Notes: generated by a model from the sequence alone, not told the origin. Numbered from the stretch's first letter, positions 9,176-18,564 are shown. The stretch is 64,000 nucleotides of DNA from Streptomyces sp. SPB162 (GCF_029504575.1 NZ_JAQFII010000001.1:4719001-4783000), one strand, 5' to 3'. Made by a program: numbers and translations.

Positions 9176-9843
9176 CTGAGGACCGACGCGTAAGGGTCGT
9201 GCTCGTCGACGACCACCGGATGTTCAGGACCGGTGTGCAGGCCGAGATCGGTGAGACCGAACAAACGGGGGTCGAGGTCGTCGGCGAAGCCGCCGACGTG
9301 GACCAGGCCGTCACGGTGATCACCGCGACCCGCCCCGAGGTCGTCCTCCTGGACGTGCACCTCCCCGGCGGCGGCGGCGTCGAAGTGCTGCGCCGCTGCG
9401 CACCGCTCATGGGCGACGCGGAGCAGCCCGTCCGCTTCCTGGCGTTGTCGGTCTCCGACGCCGCCGACGACGTCATCGGCGTCATCCGGGGCGGCGCGCG
9501 CGGCTACGTCACCAAGACCATCACCGGCCCCGACCTGGTCAACTCCATCTTCCGGGTCTCCGACGGCGACGCCGTCTTCTCCCCGCGGCTGGCCGGCTTC
9601 GTCCTCGACGCCTTCGCCTCGACGGACGCCCCGCCGGTCGACGAGGACCTGGACCGCCTCACCCAGCGCGAACGCGAGGTGCTGCGGCTCATCGCGCGCG
9701 GCTACGCGTACAAGGAGATCGCCAAGCAGCTCTTCATCTCCGTGAAGACCGTGGAGTCCCATGTCTCGGCGGTCCTGAGGAAGCTGCAGCTCTCCAACCG
9801 GCACGAGCTCACGAGGTGGGCGACGGCACGGCGCCTGGTCTGA
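9172..9843 (+). CDS. NarL/FixJ family response regulator
   Basis: 223 aa, partner of the kinase upstream (ATGA overlap). The receiver domain has acidic pair DDH near residue 14, phosphoacceptor Asp in VVLLDVHLPGGG, and conserved Lys in VTKTI. The LuxR-type helix-turn-helix is C-terminal (LTQREREVLRLIARGYAYKE and VKTVESHVSAVLRKL). It probably controls the divergent PspC/LiaF-like gene and its small membrane neighbour in response to envelope stress. Confidence 0.93.
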   Translation: MTEDRRVRVVLVDDHRMFRTGVQAEIGETEQTGVEVVGEAADVDQAVTVITATRPEVVLLDVHLPGGGGVEVLRRCAPLMGDAEQPVRFLALSVSDAADDVIGVIRGGARGYVTKTITGPDLVNSIFRVSDGDAVFSPRLAGFVLDAFASTDAPPVDEDLDRLTQREREVLRLIARGYAYKEIAKQLFISVKTVESHVSAVLRKLQLSNRHELTRWATARRLV

Positions 9844-9861
9844 GGCTGCCCCCCGCTGAGG

Positions 9862-10953
9862 TCACGACGGCCGGCTCGCGCCCGAGAAGGGCATCTGGCT
9901 GATCGGGGCGATGCGGATCGGGGCGCCCGGGTGGGGGGCGTGGATCATCTGGCCGTTGCCGATGTAGAGGCCGACGTGGCTGATGCCGGAGTAGAAGAAG
10001 ACCAGGTCGCCGGGTTGGAGTTGGGACTCGGAGACGCGTTGGCCGACGTTGATCTGGGTGTACGTGGTGCGGGGGAGTGAGACGCCCGCGGCTTTCCAGG
10101 CGGCTTGGGTGAGGCCGGAGCAGTCGTAGGAGGACGGTCCGGTGGCGCCCCAGACGTACGGGAGGCCGAGCGCGGTGTAGGCGAAGGCGACGGCCCGGGC
10201 GGCGCGGGCCGAGGGGGCGTGGATCTCGCCGGGGGCGATCGGGACGCGCGCGGTGGAGCGGTCCGCGTGTGCGGAGTTCGTCGATCCGGCGCCGTCGGTG
10301 CCGCCGGCGCCGGCGGTGCCGCTGTCGTCCACCGCGGCCCGCTGGGTGGCCGTGAGGCGGTCCAGCAGGGCCTGGGCGGCGTGCAGCTTGGTCTCGATGG
10401 TGCGCTTGTGCTCCGCGAGCTTCGTCTGGGCGTCGCTGAGGGCGGCGAGTTTGGCGTCGGCCGCCTCGTGCGTCGTGTTGATCTCCCGCTGCTGCTGCCC
10501 GAGGGTGCGCAGGATGACTGCCTCGCGGCCGCTCACCTGGTCGACGAGGGCGGCACGTTCGAGGTACGTGTCGGGGGTGGAGTCCAGCGCCAGCTGCATG
10601 GCCGGGTCGATGCCTCCTGAGCGGTACTGCGCGGCGGCGATGGCGCCGATCTGGTCGCGGGTCCTGTTGAGCCGGGCGGTCCTGCGCGCCATCTCGTCCT
10701 GCAGCTTGCTCACGTCGGCGCGGGCGTTGTCGGCCGCTTCCTTGGCGCCGTTGTACTGCTCGGTGGCCTGTTCCGCCTGTTCGTAAAGAGCGTCGACCTG
10801 GCTCTTCACCTCGCCGGGGCTGAGCTGCGGGTCGGCGTGGCCGGTCTCGCCGAAGGCGGTGACCGACGCGGCTCCCGCCATGGCGAGCGTGGCCGCGGTC
10901 CGTGCGGTGGTTCCGGTGAGTGAGCGCTGCTTGGGCTTTCTGTGCGACGCCAC
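9862..10953 (-). CDS. Secreted NlpC/P60 peptidoglycan hydrolase (copy 1)
   Basis: 363 aa with GTG start at 10953 (VASHRKPKQ, the same N-terminal motif as the two paralogues at 15959 and 17392), preceded by GAGGAG. A twin-basic signal peptide is followed by a long coiled-coil region (about residues 45-200). The C-terminal NlpC/P60 domain has catalytic Cys in YDCSGL, His in SHVGLYIG and a third polar residue in MIHAPH. These enzymes cut the D-Glu to diamino acid bond of peptidoglycan stems and remodel the wall in growth and sporulation. It converges on the response regulator gene. Unlike its paralogues it has no visible c-di-AMP riboswitch. Confidence 0.9.
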   Translation of the reverse strand: MASHRKPKQRSLTGTTARTAATLAMAGAASVTAFGETGHADPQLSPGEVKSQVDALYEQAEQATEQYNGAKEAADNARADVSKLQDEMARRTARLNRTRDQIGAIAAAQYRSGGIDPAMQLALDSTPDTYLERAALVDQVSGREAVILRTLGQQQREINTTHEAADAKLAALSDAQTKLAEHKRTIETKLHAAQALLDRLTATQRAAVDDSGTAGAGGTDGAGSTNSAHADRSTARVPIAPGEIHAPSARAARAVAFAYTALGLPYVWGATGPSSYDCSGLTQAAWKAAGVSLPRTTYTQINVGQRVSESQLQPGDLVFFYSGISHVGLYIGNGQMIHAPHPGAPIRIAPISQMPFSGASRPS

Positions 10954-11246
10954 GCGGCCGTCACTCCTCTTTCGCCTTGGCTGGTACCCGCCTCCTGGGA
11001 CCTCGATCCGGCGGCGTCCGCACGGGGAAGCGGAACGCCGCCGGACCTTCGGCGGGGGTGGCCGTGCTGTCGTGGTCCGACGGCAGTGGGGTTCGGCCAC
11101 CTGGAGGAGGACGCTAAACCGGGGAAACGGTGGAGAACGGCGTAGAGCGGGACTGGTCTCAATCGGCCGTTGGGTGTGCGTCGTTGACCGGTGTTCGAGG
11201 GGTTACTTGGTCACTTGCGGAAGGGCCCTGATCGATGGGGCGGTTG
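10954..11246. other. Leader region of NlpC/P60 copy 1
   Basis: 293 bp upstream of the hydrolase gene. A GC-rich dyad lies around 11008-11055 (CCGGCGGCGTCC against GGAACGCCGCCGG). The hallmark segments of the ydaO riboswitch seen upstream of the two paralogues are absent. It also holds the 3' end of the neighbouring membrane protein operon. Confidence 0.4.
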
Positions 11247-11859
11247 CTACCGCTCGGGCGTCTCGGGCCTGCTACGAAGCGGGCGGGGCGTCCGGGGCTC
11301 GCGCGGCCACAGGGCCGTTCCGACCGCGTAGGCCACGGCGCACACGGCGGCGGCCCGCGACCGCCGGGCCCCAGGAGCTGCCGTCGGAGGGAGCGAACGC
11401 CGCGAACAGGACCAGGGCGCTCGCGCCGTACGCGGTCAACGGGATGTGGCGCGAACGCAGCTGGCGCAGGCCCGCCGGGCCCGCGGCGCAGGCGTCGACG
11501 ATGAGGAGGTAGGTCAGCAGCAGGGCCGCGACGCACGACGCCAGCCAGACGGGCGGCGTGCTGAACGCGGCCAGGACGACGCAGCTGACGGCGAAGACCG
11601 TGTTGCGGTGCTGGGACAGCAGCACGGCCTTCCTGGCCGAGTACCGGACCGGGCGCCGGACCAGCGGCGGAGCCGCCCACCAGGCCAACGCGACGGCGGC
11701 GAGCGGCGGCAGCACGTGGCCCGGGGTGGGGGAAGCGGTGACGGCCGGATCGCAGGCCGCGAGGGCGAGGGCGATCCCGAGGCCGCGCACCGGCCAGACC
11801 GGGACCCGCGGGAGGGACGTGGCAGTGGTCTGTGTCGACGTGGCCGTGGTCTGCGTCAT
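11247..11859 (-). CDS. Integral membrane protein at the end of the DUF58/MoxR operon, probably frameshifted
   Basis: As sequenced the frame ends at 11272 with a basic tail (VAGRRRVRRGLRGRN). Removing one base from CCC at 11354-11356 instead gives a last membrane helix (AAAVCAVAYAVGTALWP) and a stop at 11247, which fits a five-helix membrane protein of about 203 aa much better. Start ATG at 11859 overlaps the DUF58 stop (ATGA). No family recognised; position suggests it works with the DUF58/MoxR/DUF4129 membrane complex. Confidence 0.65.
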
Positions 11860-13269
11860 CGGGTCCTGCCCTGGATTCGGGTGCGGAGCAGCGGCGCGAG
11901 GGCCAGGTCGAGGCTCTTGCCCGCCGACTGTGCGACGACCGGGATCCCGCGTTCCCGCAGCGCGAACCGCATCGCCGCCCGGTCGGCGAGCCAGAGCCGC
12001 CGGGCGAGGTGCCCGACGGTGTCGCCGGGCGCGATGTACGGGGCGCCGGTCGGGATCTCGATGACGACCAGCGGGTTGCCGCGTTGCGCCAGATCGCCCA
12101 GCACCTCCAGGATCCGCTCGTCGGCGAGCTGGGTGATCGCGTAGACCAGGGCGCCGCGGGGCAGCGCGGGCGGCGGCAGCCGCCGGAGGGCGGGGACGTT
12201 GTAGCCGAGGTCCTTGCGGACCTCCAGCACGCTCTCGACGATGCGGTAGAAGTAGCCCCCGCCGGAGCCCGGTTGCAGCCAGCGCAGCGTGCCGCCGATC
12301 GACACCAGGCCGACCCGGTCGTGGCTGCGCAGATAGGCGCGGGTGAGGCCGGCCGCGGCGCGCACCGTCTCGTCGAGCCCCGAAGCCCCGGTCGCGGGGT
12401 CGATGAAGTCGACGAGCGCGTCGACCAGCACGACTGTGTCGGCGGTGCGTTCCGCGGCGAACTGGTTGATCTGGATGCTGCCGCGCCGGGTGGTCGAGGG
12501 CCAGTGGATGCGGCGCTGCCGTTCGCCCCAGATGTGCGGGCGCACCCCGACGACCTCGATGCCGTCGCCGTTCTGCCGGGCCGTGTGCTCCCCGATGCGG
12601 TCCGGCAGCCGGACCGGGATGGGCGTGAGGGAGGCCTGTGTGGGCACGGGGAAGACCTGGATCTCACCGAGTTCGGCCCGCACGGTGCGGCGCGCGAGGC
12701 CGCCGGTGTCGTAGAGGTCCACGTCGACGGTGCCCAGGCTCCAGCGGCCCCAGCGGCGGGCGGTGAGGGCGAGTTCGACGACCGGGCCGGTCACGGGTGA
12801 GCGAGGTCAGCTCGATGCCCGGTCCGAGGGTGATACCGGGGTCGAGCCAGCCCGCGGCGCCGTCGAAGTCGAGCCGGACGCGGACGACGATGTCCTCGTT
12901 CTCGAAGCAGCGGTCGGGTCCGGTCTCCACGGCGGCGGTCAGCCGGGTCGGACGGCCTTCCGCCGTCCCCCTCGTCGCCGCTCCCGGGCCGGCCAGCACG
13001 AGCAGGACGACCGGGCCGCACGCCAGTGCCAGCAGCCACGCGTGGCCGGTGAGCAGCGCGGCGGCTGCCGCGACGGCGGCCACCGTGAGCAGTCGCAGGG
13101 CGCGCTCGCCGACCCGCCAGCCGGGCGGCGGCGGGGCCGGCGGCTCGGCCGGTTCGGCGGCCTCGTCGGAGGTGGCGTCGGGCGGGCCGCCCAGCGCCCG
13201 CGCGATGTGCGCGGGGACGGCGGCCGGCCGGGCGACGGGCCGGCCCGCCGGCTGTCGGCCCGCGGTCAC
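11856..13269 (-). CDS. DUF58 domain protein, frameshifted as sequenced
   Basis: The N-terminal part (GTG at 13269, overlapping the MoxR stop as GTGA) has two membrane helices and then a beta-sandwich stretch ending GPGIELTSLT. The rest (VTGPVVELALTARRWGRW onward) is in another frame. One extra base in GGG at 12795-12797 explains the break; the repaired protein is about 470 aa. The DUF58 motif region is IHWPSTTRRGS, followed by a VWA-like fold (VVLVDALVDF, VGLVSIGG). DUF58 proteins pair with MoxR ATPases and transglutaminase or DUF4129 membrane proteins, as here, in poorly understood envelope systems. Confidence 0.85.
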
Positions 13270-14435
13270 GGCCGCGCTGCCGGCCGCCGGAACGCGCTGT
13301 GCGTGCCGTCGGAGGCCCCGCCGTCGGCGCGCTTGTCGGCGGGCAGGGTCTGCGGCGCCGCCACCGACCGCGCGACTTCGGCGATGACGTCGTCGGCGTT
13401 GATCTGCCGCACCCACAACTCGGGCCGCAGCGTGACGCGGTGCGCGAGGGCGGGCACGACCAGGGCCTTCACGTCCTCGGGGGTGACGTAGTCGCGGCCG
13501 TCGAGTACCGCGCGGGCGCGGGCCAGCTGCACCAGCGCGAGACCGCCGCGCGGTGAGGCGCCGACCTGGATCTGCGGATGGGCGCGGGTCGCGCCGATGA
13601 GGGCGACGACGTACGCGATCAGATCGTCGTCGACCTCGACGCTCTCCAGGCTGGCCCGCATGGCGAGCACCTCGGCGGGCGTGCTGAGGGTGTCCAGCAC
13701 GGCCTCGGGGGTGGCCCGGTCGAGGCGGGTGCGGAGCATCGACGCCTCGTCCGCGGGCGGGAGGTAGCCCATCCTGACGCGCAGCAGGAAGCGGTCCAGT
13801 TGGGCCTCGGGCAGGCTGTACGTGCCCTCGTACTCGATGGGGTTGGCGGTCGCGATGACGACGAACGGTTCGGGCAGCCGCCGGGTGACGCCGTCGACCG
13901 AGACCTGCGCCTCGGCCATCGCCTCCAGCAGCGCCGCCTGGGTTTTGGGGGGTGTGCGGTTGATCTCGTCGGCGAGCAGCAGGTGCGTGAAGAGCGGGCC
14001 GGGCCGGAAGACCATCTCGCCGCTGCGCTGGTCGTAGAAGGGCGCGCCCGACACGTCGGAGGGGAGGAGGTCGGGGGTGAACTGGATCCGGCGGAAGTCG
14101 AGTCCGAGCGCGGTGGCGAAGGAGCGGGCGAGCAGCGTCTTGCCGAGTCCCGGCAGGTCCTCGATGAGGATGTGGCCGCCGGCGAGGACACCCAGCATGA
14201 CCAGTTCGAGGGAGTCGGGCTTGCCGACCACGGCGCGTTCGATCTCGCCGAGCACCCGGCGGGCACGCGCGCCGGCCTCGCGCGGGGTCAGGGACGGGGT
14301 TCCGGTGCCGGCGGCAGGAGCGACGGACCCGGCGCCGGCGGGATGGGTGTCGGCGGGCTGGGCGGGGAGTTGGGCGGCGGGGGGCTGAGCGGCGGTGGGT
14401 TGAGCAGTGGGCTGGGCCGGCTGAATGGTCGTCAC
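13266..14435 (-). CDS. MoxR family AAA+ ATPase
   Basis: 389 aa. After a low-complexity Ala/Pro/Gln N-terminus (about 55 residues) comes a AAA+ core: Walker A GLGKTLLARS, Walker B LLADEINR, sensor 1 VIATANP, and the C-terminal lid with the sensor 2 arginine in SPRGGLAL. MoxR ATPases are chaperone-like remodellers that act with DUF58/VWA partners; the partner gene overlaps its stop codon. The ATG at 14435 starts MTTIQPAQPT. Confidence 0.93.
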   Translation of the reverse strand: MTTIQPAQPTAQPTAAQPPAAQLPAQPADTHPAGAGSVAPAAGTGTPSLTPREAGARARRVLGEIERAVVGKPDSLELVMLGVLAGGHILIEDLPGLGKTLLARSFATALGLDFRRIQFTPDLLPSDVSGAPFYDQRSGEMVFRPGPLFTHLLLADEINRTPPKTQAALLEAMAEAQVSVDGVTRRLPEPFVVIATANPIEYEGTYSLPEAQLDRFLLRVRMGYLPPADEASMLRTRLDRATPEAVLDTLSTPAEVLAMRASLESVEVDDDLIAYVVALIGATRAHPQIQVGASPRGGLALVQLARARAVLDGRDYVTPEDVKALVVPALAHRVTLRPELWVRQINADDVIAEVARSVAAPQTLPADKRADGGASDGTHSAFRRPAARP

Positions 14436-14491
14436 GGTGCTCCTGGGAGGACGTTCGGCGGTTCAGTGGTTCCGATGGCGCGCGGTCCCCG

Positions 14492-14977
14492 TTACAGCTC
14501 GTCGAGGCGGTCGACGACGGCCCGCAGGACCTGCGGCGGAATGGTGCCCTGAGGGGCGGGATGACGGGGATCGATCCAGGGCCACAGCTCGGGGCCGACC
14601 ACGACGGCGGCCCGTTCGGGCTGGGCGAGCAGCGAGATCCCGTGCCGTTCGGCGAGCCGGGCCGCGTACAGCCGCTGGATGCCGGGTCGCAGGGTGGCGG
14701 TGTAGCCGTTCTCGGCGGACATCCCCTGCGCCACCGCGCGGCCCCAGTCGCCCAGCCGGGGCGTCCTGCTGCCCAGCAGCCGGACCGGTTTGCGGTAGCC
14801 CTGGTCCTGGGAGTCGAAGCCGGTCGCGTAGCGGGCGGTGAGCAGGGCGACGGCCGTGAGGAGCACCGCGCCGGTGCCCGCGGCGGCGACCCCGCCGGCC
14901 AGGGCGAGGGCGGCCTCGGTGCCGGCCGCGAACGCGCCGAGCACCAGCAGTGTGTGGCGCGTGGAGCCGGGGGTCAC
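14492..14977 (-). CDS. Hypothetical membrane protein in the MoxR operon
   Basis: 161 aa with GTG start at 14977 overlapping the DUF4129 stop (GTGA). Two hydrophobic segments near the N-terminus (LLVLGAFAAGTEAALALAGG and GTGAVLLTAVALLTARYA) are followed by a soluble C-terminus rich in Arg and Pro that ends VVDRLDEL. Conserved position between DUF4129 and MoxR genes in Streptomyces, from memory; no known function. Confidence 0.75.
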   Translation of the reverse strand: MTPGSTRHTLLVLGAFAAGTEAALALAGGVAAAGTGAVLLTAVALLTARYATGFDSQDQGYRKPVRLLGSRTPRLGDWGRAVAQGMSAENGYTATLRPGIQRLYAARLAERHGISLLAQPERAAVVVGPELWPWIDPRHPAPQGTIPPQVLRAVVDRLDEL

Positions 14978-15954
14978 CGGTCGCCCGCCGGGGCGCCTGC
15001 CGCAGTGCGGTCCGCGGCCGCGGCGGCCTGCTCCGCGGCGGCCAGTTGGGCCGCGATCGTGTCGAGGGCGGCGCCGGCCCGGCGCAGATGGCCGTCGTCC
15101 ATCGGGTGGCTGGAGTAGCGCGCCTCCCGGAACAGCCGGGTCAGCTCCCCTGCCGCGGTCCCGGTCAGCGTTCCGCCGGCCACCGCGCGGAGCAGCAGGT
15201 CCGTCGGGCTGTCCGACGCGAGCCGGGCGATCCCGGACCGGCCGAGGGTGGTCTCCATCGCCGCGTAGCAGGCGATCACGGCGGCGCGCGCGTCCTCGCC
15301 GTGCAGGGCCCGTCGGCCGGAGTCGACGGCGCCGGCGAGCGCGCTCTCGGCCGGGTCGGGGCTGCCGGGGATCAGTCGGAGGCCGGGTCCGGCCTCGCGC
15401 GCCAGGTACCAGCGCAGCCAGCGGACGAGCGCGACGACGATGACGACCGCGGCCAGTACCGCGCCGACGACGAGCAGCAGATGGAACAGGTCGAAGGACG
15501 ATCCGGTCGTCGCCCGTCCCGTGGAGGCCGAGGGCACCGGCGGCTGCTCGGTGACGGGCGGCCCGCTCGGCGCCGCGGTGGGGGACGGATCGTTCCGCGG
15601 ATCGGCGCCGCTCGGATCGCTCCGATGGCTGAGCAGCACGGCGACCGGCACCAGCGCGGTGGCAGCGGTCAGCAGCGGAAGCGCCGCGTCCCTGAGCCGT
15701 TCGGCCAGCGGGTCGGGGCTGTCGACGTGCTGCACGGCCCGGCGGTAGCGCGCGGCGAGCAGCGCGCCGCCCACCACGCACGCCAGGGCCAGCAGTAGGA
15801 GGTAACCGCCGTGGTACGAGAGCGGGCCCGATCCCTCCTGCCCGTCGAACACCGATCGGCCGCCACCCGCTCGCAGCGCTCCGGCCGCGAGGACGAGACC
15901 GCCCACCACGGCGGTCGTGAGCAGGAGGACCGGCCGACCGGGGATTCGGGCCAA
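14974..15954 (-). CDS. DUF4129 domain membrane protein
   Basis: 326 aa, TTG start at 15954. Three or four membrane helices occur in the first 190 residues, separated by a Ser/Pro/Thr-rich extracytoplasmic loop. The C-terminal DUF4129 region carries RAAVIACYAAMETTLGRSG and ELTRLFREARYSSHPM. DUF4129 is usually found in transglutaminase-like/MoxR/DUF58 operons. The gene starts only 4 nt after the NlpC/P60 copy 2 stop, so the two are likely co-transcribed and may share the riboswitch at 17020-17166. No clear ribosome binding site, so coupling to the upstream gene is plausible. Confidence 0.8.
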   Translation of the reverse strand: MARIPGRPVLLLTTAVVGGLVLAAGALRAGGGRSVFDGQEGSGPLSYHGGYLLLLALACVVGGALLAARYRRAVQHVDSPDPLAERLRDAALPLLTAATALVPVAVLLSHRSDPSGADPRNDPSPTAAPSGPPVTEQPPVPSASTGRATTGSSFDLFHLLLVVGAVLAAVVIVVALVRWLRWYLAREAGPGLRLIPGSPDPAESALAGAVDSGRRALHGEDARAAVIACYAAMETTLGRSGIARLASDSPTDLLLRAVAGGTLTGTAAGELTRLFREARYSSHPMDDGHLRRAGAALDTIAAQLAAAEQAAAAADRTAAGAPAGDR

Positions 15955-15958
15955 GGTG

Positions 15959-17002
15959 TCAGGCGAGACGCACGGCGCCGGCGAACGGCATCCAGCTCAT
16001 CTTGCCGACCTCGACGACGGCACCTGTGTGCGGGGCGTGCACGATCTCGCCGTTGCCCAGGTAGATGGCCACGTGGCTGATGCCGGAGTAGAAGAACACC
16101 AGGTCACCGGGGCGCAGCTCGGACTGCGAGACGCGCTGGCCGTCGTTGATCTGGGTGTACGTGGTGCGGCTGATGCTGATGCCGGCCGAGCGGTACGCGG
16201 CCTGGGTGAGGCCCGAGCAGTCGTACGCGTTCGGGCCGGTGGCGCCGGAGACGTACGGCTTGCCGCGCTGGGCGAGGGCGAAGTTGATGGCCTGCGCGGC
16301 GCGGCCGCTGGCGGGGCCGTTGTACGTGTAGGACGCGCTGTTGCCGCTGCCGGACTGCTGGGTGTCCAGCTGCTTGACCTTCTTCTGCTCCTCGGCGGTG
16401 AGGCTGCTGAGCAGTTTCTGCGCGTCCGCGAGCTTGGCCGAGGCGTTCTTCTTCTCGGCGGCCAGCTTGGTCTGCGCGGCGGCGAGGTCGGCGACACTGG
16501 CGGCGGCCTTGGTGCGCTCGGTCGTCGCGGCCAGCTGCTGGGTGCGGAATTCCTTGATGGCCTCTTCCTGCGTGGCCGACACACGGTCCACGAGGTGGGA
16601 CTGCTCGAGGAACTTCTCCGGGTTGTCGGAGAGCAGCAGGGCGGTGGTCTGGTCGACGCCGCCTTCGCGGTACTGGGCGGCGGCGAACTGGCCCAGGGTC
16701 TCGCGAGCCTCGTTCAGCTTCTGCGTCTTCTTCGCGACCTCGGCCAGCGCAAGATCGGCCTTCGCGCGCTGCTGGTCGGTCTTCTCCTTCGCCGCGTTGG
16801 CGTGCTCCGTGGCGACTTCGGCCTTTTCGCGAAGGTCGTCGATCTGCGCCTTGACCTCCGTGATGGAGGGCTTCGCGGGCGCGGCGCTCGCGGACTCGCT
16901 CAGCAGAGTCACAGTGGCCAGCGCCACCGTCGTCAGGCCCACCATGGCGCGGGGGCCGGTGGAGGCAAGTATTCGGGGGCGCGGTTTGCGGTGCGACGCC
17001 AA
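15959..17002 (-). CDS. Secreted NlpC/P60 peptidoglycan hydrolase (copy 2)
   Basis: 347 aa. The TTG at 17002 (LASHRKPRPR, aligned with the paralogues) is preferred over the TTG three codons upstream because GGAAGGA lies 9 nt before it. Signal peptide, then coiled coil (about residues 45-210, Ala/Lys/Glu-rich), then NlpC/P60 domain with YDCSGL, SHVAIYLG and EIVHAPH. It is preceded by a c-di-AMP riboswitch on the same strand and followed by the DUF4129 operon. Confidence 0.92.
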   Translation of the reverse strand: MASHRKPRPRILASTGPRAMVGLTTVALATVTLLSESASAAPAKPSITEVKAQIDDLREKAEVATEHANAAKEKTDQQRAKADLALAEVAKKTQKLNEARETLGQFAAAQYREGGVDQTTALLLSDNPEKFLEQSHLVDRVSATQEEAIKEFRTQQLAATTERTKAAASVADLAAAQTKLAAEKKNASAKLADAQKLLSSLTAEEQKKVKQLDTQQSGSGNSASYTYNGPASGRAAQAINFALAQRGKPYVSGATGPNAYDCSGLTQAAYRSAGISISRTTYTQINDGQRVSQSELRPGDLVFFYSGISHVAIYLGNGEIVHAPHTGAVVEVGKMSWMPFAGAVRLA

Positions 17003-17019
17003 GGCAGACAATCCTTCCG

Positions 17020-17166
17020 TGGACCGCTTACCGGGTTAGCTGACGGGTTCGGGCTGTGGAAGGCTGCCCTACGGTGCTGGCGTCCGTTGTGCGGACGTTC
17101 GCCCCGATTCACCCCAAGTCTTGCGTGTGGGTCCCCGGTTCCGACCTCGTGGCCGGATTCAGCGGA
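17020..17166 (-). ncRNA. c-di-AMP (ydaO-yuaA) riboswitch upstream of NlpC/P60 copy 2
   Basis: Read on the minus strand, the leader holds the order typical of the ydaO motif: GAAUCC near the 5' end, CCGGGGACCC, GGGGUGAAUC, GUAGGGCAGCCUUCC, then CCCGAACCCGUCAGCUAACC and GGUAAGCGG. The same blocks recur in the leader of copy 3 (18583-18737) with different loops, so structure rather than sequence is kept. In actinomycetes this class binds c-di-AMP and turns off wall hydrolase genes. Ends are approximate. The 3' edge lies about 18 nt before the start codon. Confidence 0.9.
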
Positions 17167-17220
17167 GGCAGCTCGCCGTCGGCACGGCGCCGGCTTGGGA
17201 ACGATCTGCCTAGCGGGTCA

Positions 17221-17232
17221 CCGTAGCCAACT
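17221..17232 (-). promoter_or_regulatory. Putative promoter core of NlpC/P60 copy 2
   Basis: On the minus strand AGTTGGCTACGG lies about 55 nt upstream of the riboswitch. The same sequence with one change (AGTTGGCTACCG) lies at 18792-18803 at the same distance before the copy 3 riboswitch, while most flanking bases differ. GGCTAC(G/C)GT looks like a -10 region. Confidence 0.45.
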
Positions 17233-17312
17233 AGGGCGACTCTTGGGAAGTTTCCTTCGGAAGGTGAGCGAAATCGCTTCGGTACCTTACCTATTGTGAC
17301 CGCCGACCCGGT

Positions 17313-17347
17313 GTCGGGCCGACGGTCCGCTTGACCGAGGGCCCGAC
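17313..17347 (-). terminator. Hairpin after NlpC/P60 copy 3
   Basis: Stem GTCGGGCC (17313-17320) with GGCCCGAC (17340-17347), plus an inner CGGT/ACCG pairing, 45 nt beyond the stop codon of copy 3. It separates that gene from the copy 2 promoter. Confidence 0.5.
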
Positions 17348-17391
17348 GATCCCACCGATACGGGGAGAACGGATCATTCAGGACGAGAGCG

Positions 17392-18564
17392 TCAGGACGG
17401 GCGTGAGGCGCCATAAAAGGGCATCTGGGTGATCGGGGCGATCTTGACCACGGTGCCGGTGTGCGGAGCGTGGATCATGTTGCCGTCGCCTATGTAGAGG
17501 CCGACATGGCTGATGTCGTCGTAGAAGAAGATCAGGTCGCCGGGGCGCAGGTCTGACATCGCGACGCGGTCGCCCGTCTTCACCTGGTCCCACGTGGTGC
17601 GCGGCAGGGTGACGCCGGCCGCGTCCCAGGCCGCCTGGGTGAGCCCCGAGCAGTCGAACGAGTTCGGACCCGTCGCACCCCACACGTAGGGCTTGCCGAG
17701 CTGCTTGCGGGCGAAGGCGATGGCCTTCTCCGCCGCGGACGAGCTGGTGCTCGAACCGGATCCCCCGGTCCCGGTCCCGGTCCCGGTCCCGGTCCCCGAG
17801 CCCGCCCCGGTCTTCGCCTTCTCCTTGGCGGCGGCTTCCCTTGTGGCCTTCTCCTTGGCGGCGATCGCCGCGGCACGCTTGCGGTCGTCCTCCGCCTTCT
17901 TGGCCGCCGCTGCCGCCAGCCGCGCCTTCTCCTGCTCGGTGAGGGTGTTGAGGAGCTGCTGCGCCGCCGTCAGCTTCTCCTTGACGGTCTGCTTCTCCGT
18001 CTCCAGCTTCGTCCGTGACGCGTTCAGCGCGTCGAGGCCCTTCACCGCCTCGCTGCGCTTCGTCGTCGTCGTGGCCTGCTGGACACGGAAGTTCTCGACG
18101 GCTTCCTTCTGGTTGCTCGTCATCCGCTTCATCTGGTGCGTCTGGTCGAAGAACTCCTGCGGCGTGTCGGACAGCAGGAAGGTGCTCGTCGCGTCGACGC
18201 CGCCGCTGCGGTACTGGGCGGCCGCGTACTGGCCCAGGACGCGCCGCGCGTCGTTGAGCGACGCGGTCCGCTGCGCGACCTGGTTCAGCAGCGACTCGAC
18301 CTTGGAGCTCTGCAGGTCGGCCTGCTCCTTCGCGCCGTTGTAGCGCTCGGTGGCGACCTCGGCGTCGTGGTTGAGCGCGTCGACCTTCGCCTGGACCTCT
18401 TCTATGGAGGGCGGCTGCGGCTGCATGGGCGCCGCGCTCGCGGTCTCGCCGAGCAGGGTGACGGTGGCCAGAGCCGCGGCCGTGAGGCCGACGGCCGCGC
18501 GGGGGCCGGCCGTGGTGAGCAGCCCCGCACGTATGCCGGGGCGGGGTTTGCGATGCGACGCCAA
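17392..18564 (-). CDS. Secreted NlpC/P60 peptidoglycan hydrolase (copy 3)
   Basis: 390 aa, TTG start at 18564 (LASHRKPRPG) after GGAAGGG. Signal peptide, coiled coil (about 50-220), an Ala/Lys-rich stretch, then a (Gly-Thr)n linker coded by five tandem GGTCCC units (17767-17796 on the plus strand), and the NlpC/P60 domain with FDCSGL, SHVGLYIG and MIHAPH. The enzyme should act in the cell wall on peptidoglycan stem peptides. A c-di-AMP riboswitch precedes it. Confidence 0.92.
   Translation of the reverse strand: MASHRKPRPGIRAGLLTTAGPRAAVGLTAAALATVTLLGETASAAPMQPQPPSIEEVQAKVDALNHDAEVATERYNGAKEQADLQSSKVESLLNQVAQRTASLNDARRVLGQYAAAQYRSGGVDATSTFLLSDTPQEFFDQTHQMKRMTSNQKEAVENFRVQQATTTTKRSEAVKGLDALNASRTKLETEKQTVKEKLTAAQQLLNTLTEQEKARLAAAAAKKAEDDRKRAAAIAAKEKATREAAAKEKAKTGAGSGTGTGTGTGTGGSGSSTSSSAAEKAIAFARKQLGKPYVWGATGPNSFDCSGLTQAAWDAAGVTLPRTTWDQVKTGDRVAMSDLRPGDLIFFYDDISHVGLYIGDGNMIHAPHTGTVVKIAPITQMPFYGASRPS

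Noticed and set aside
10954-11246. Possible c-di-AMP riboswitch before NlpC/P60 copy 1
   Set aside because: None of the hallmark blocks (CCGGGGACC, GGGGUGAAUC, CAGCUAACCCGGUA) is present.
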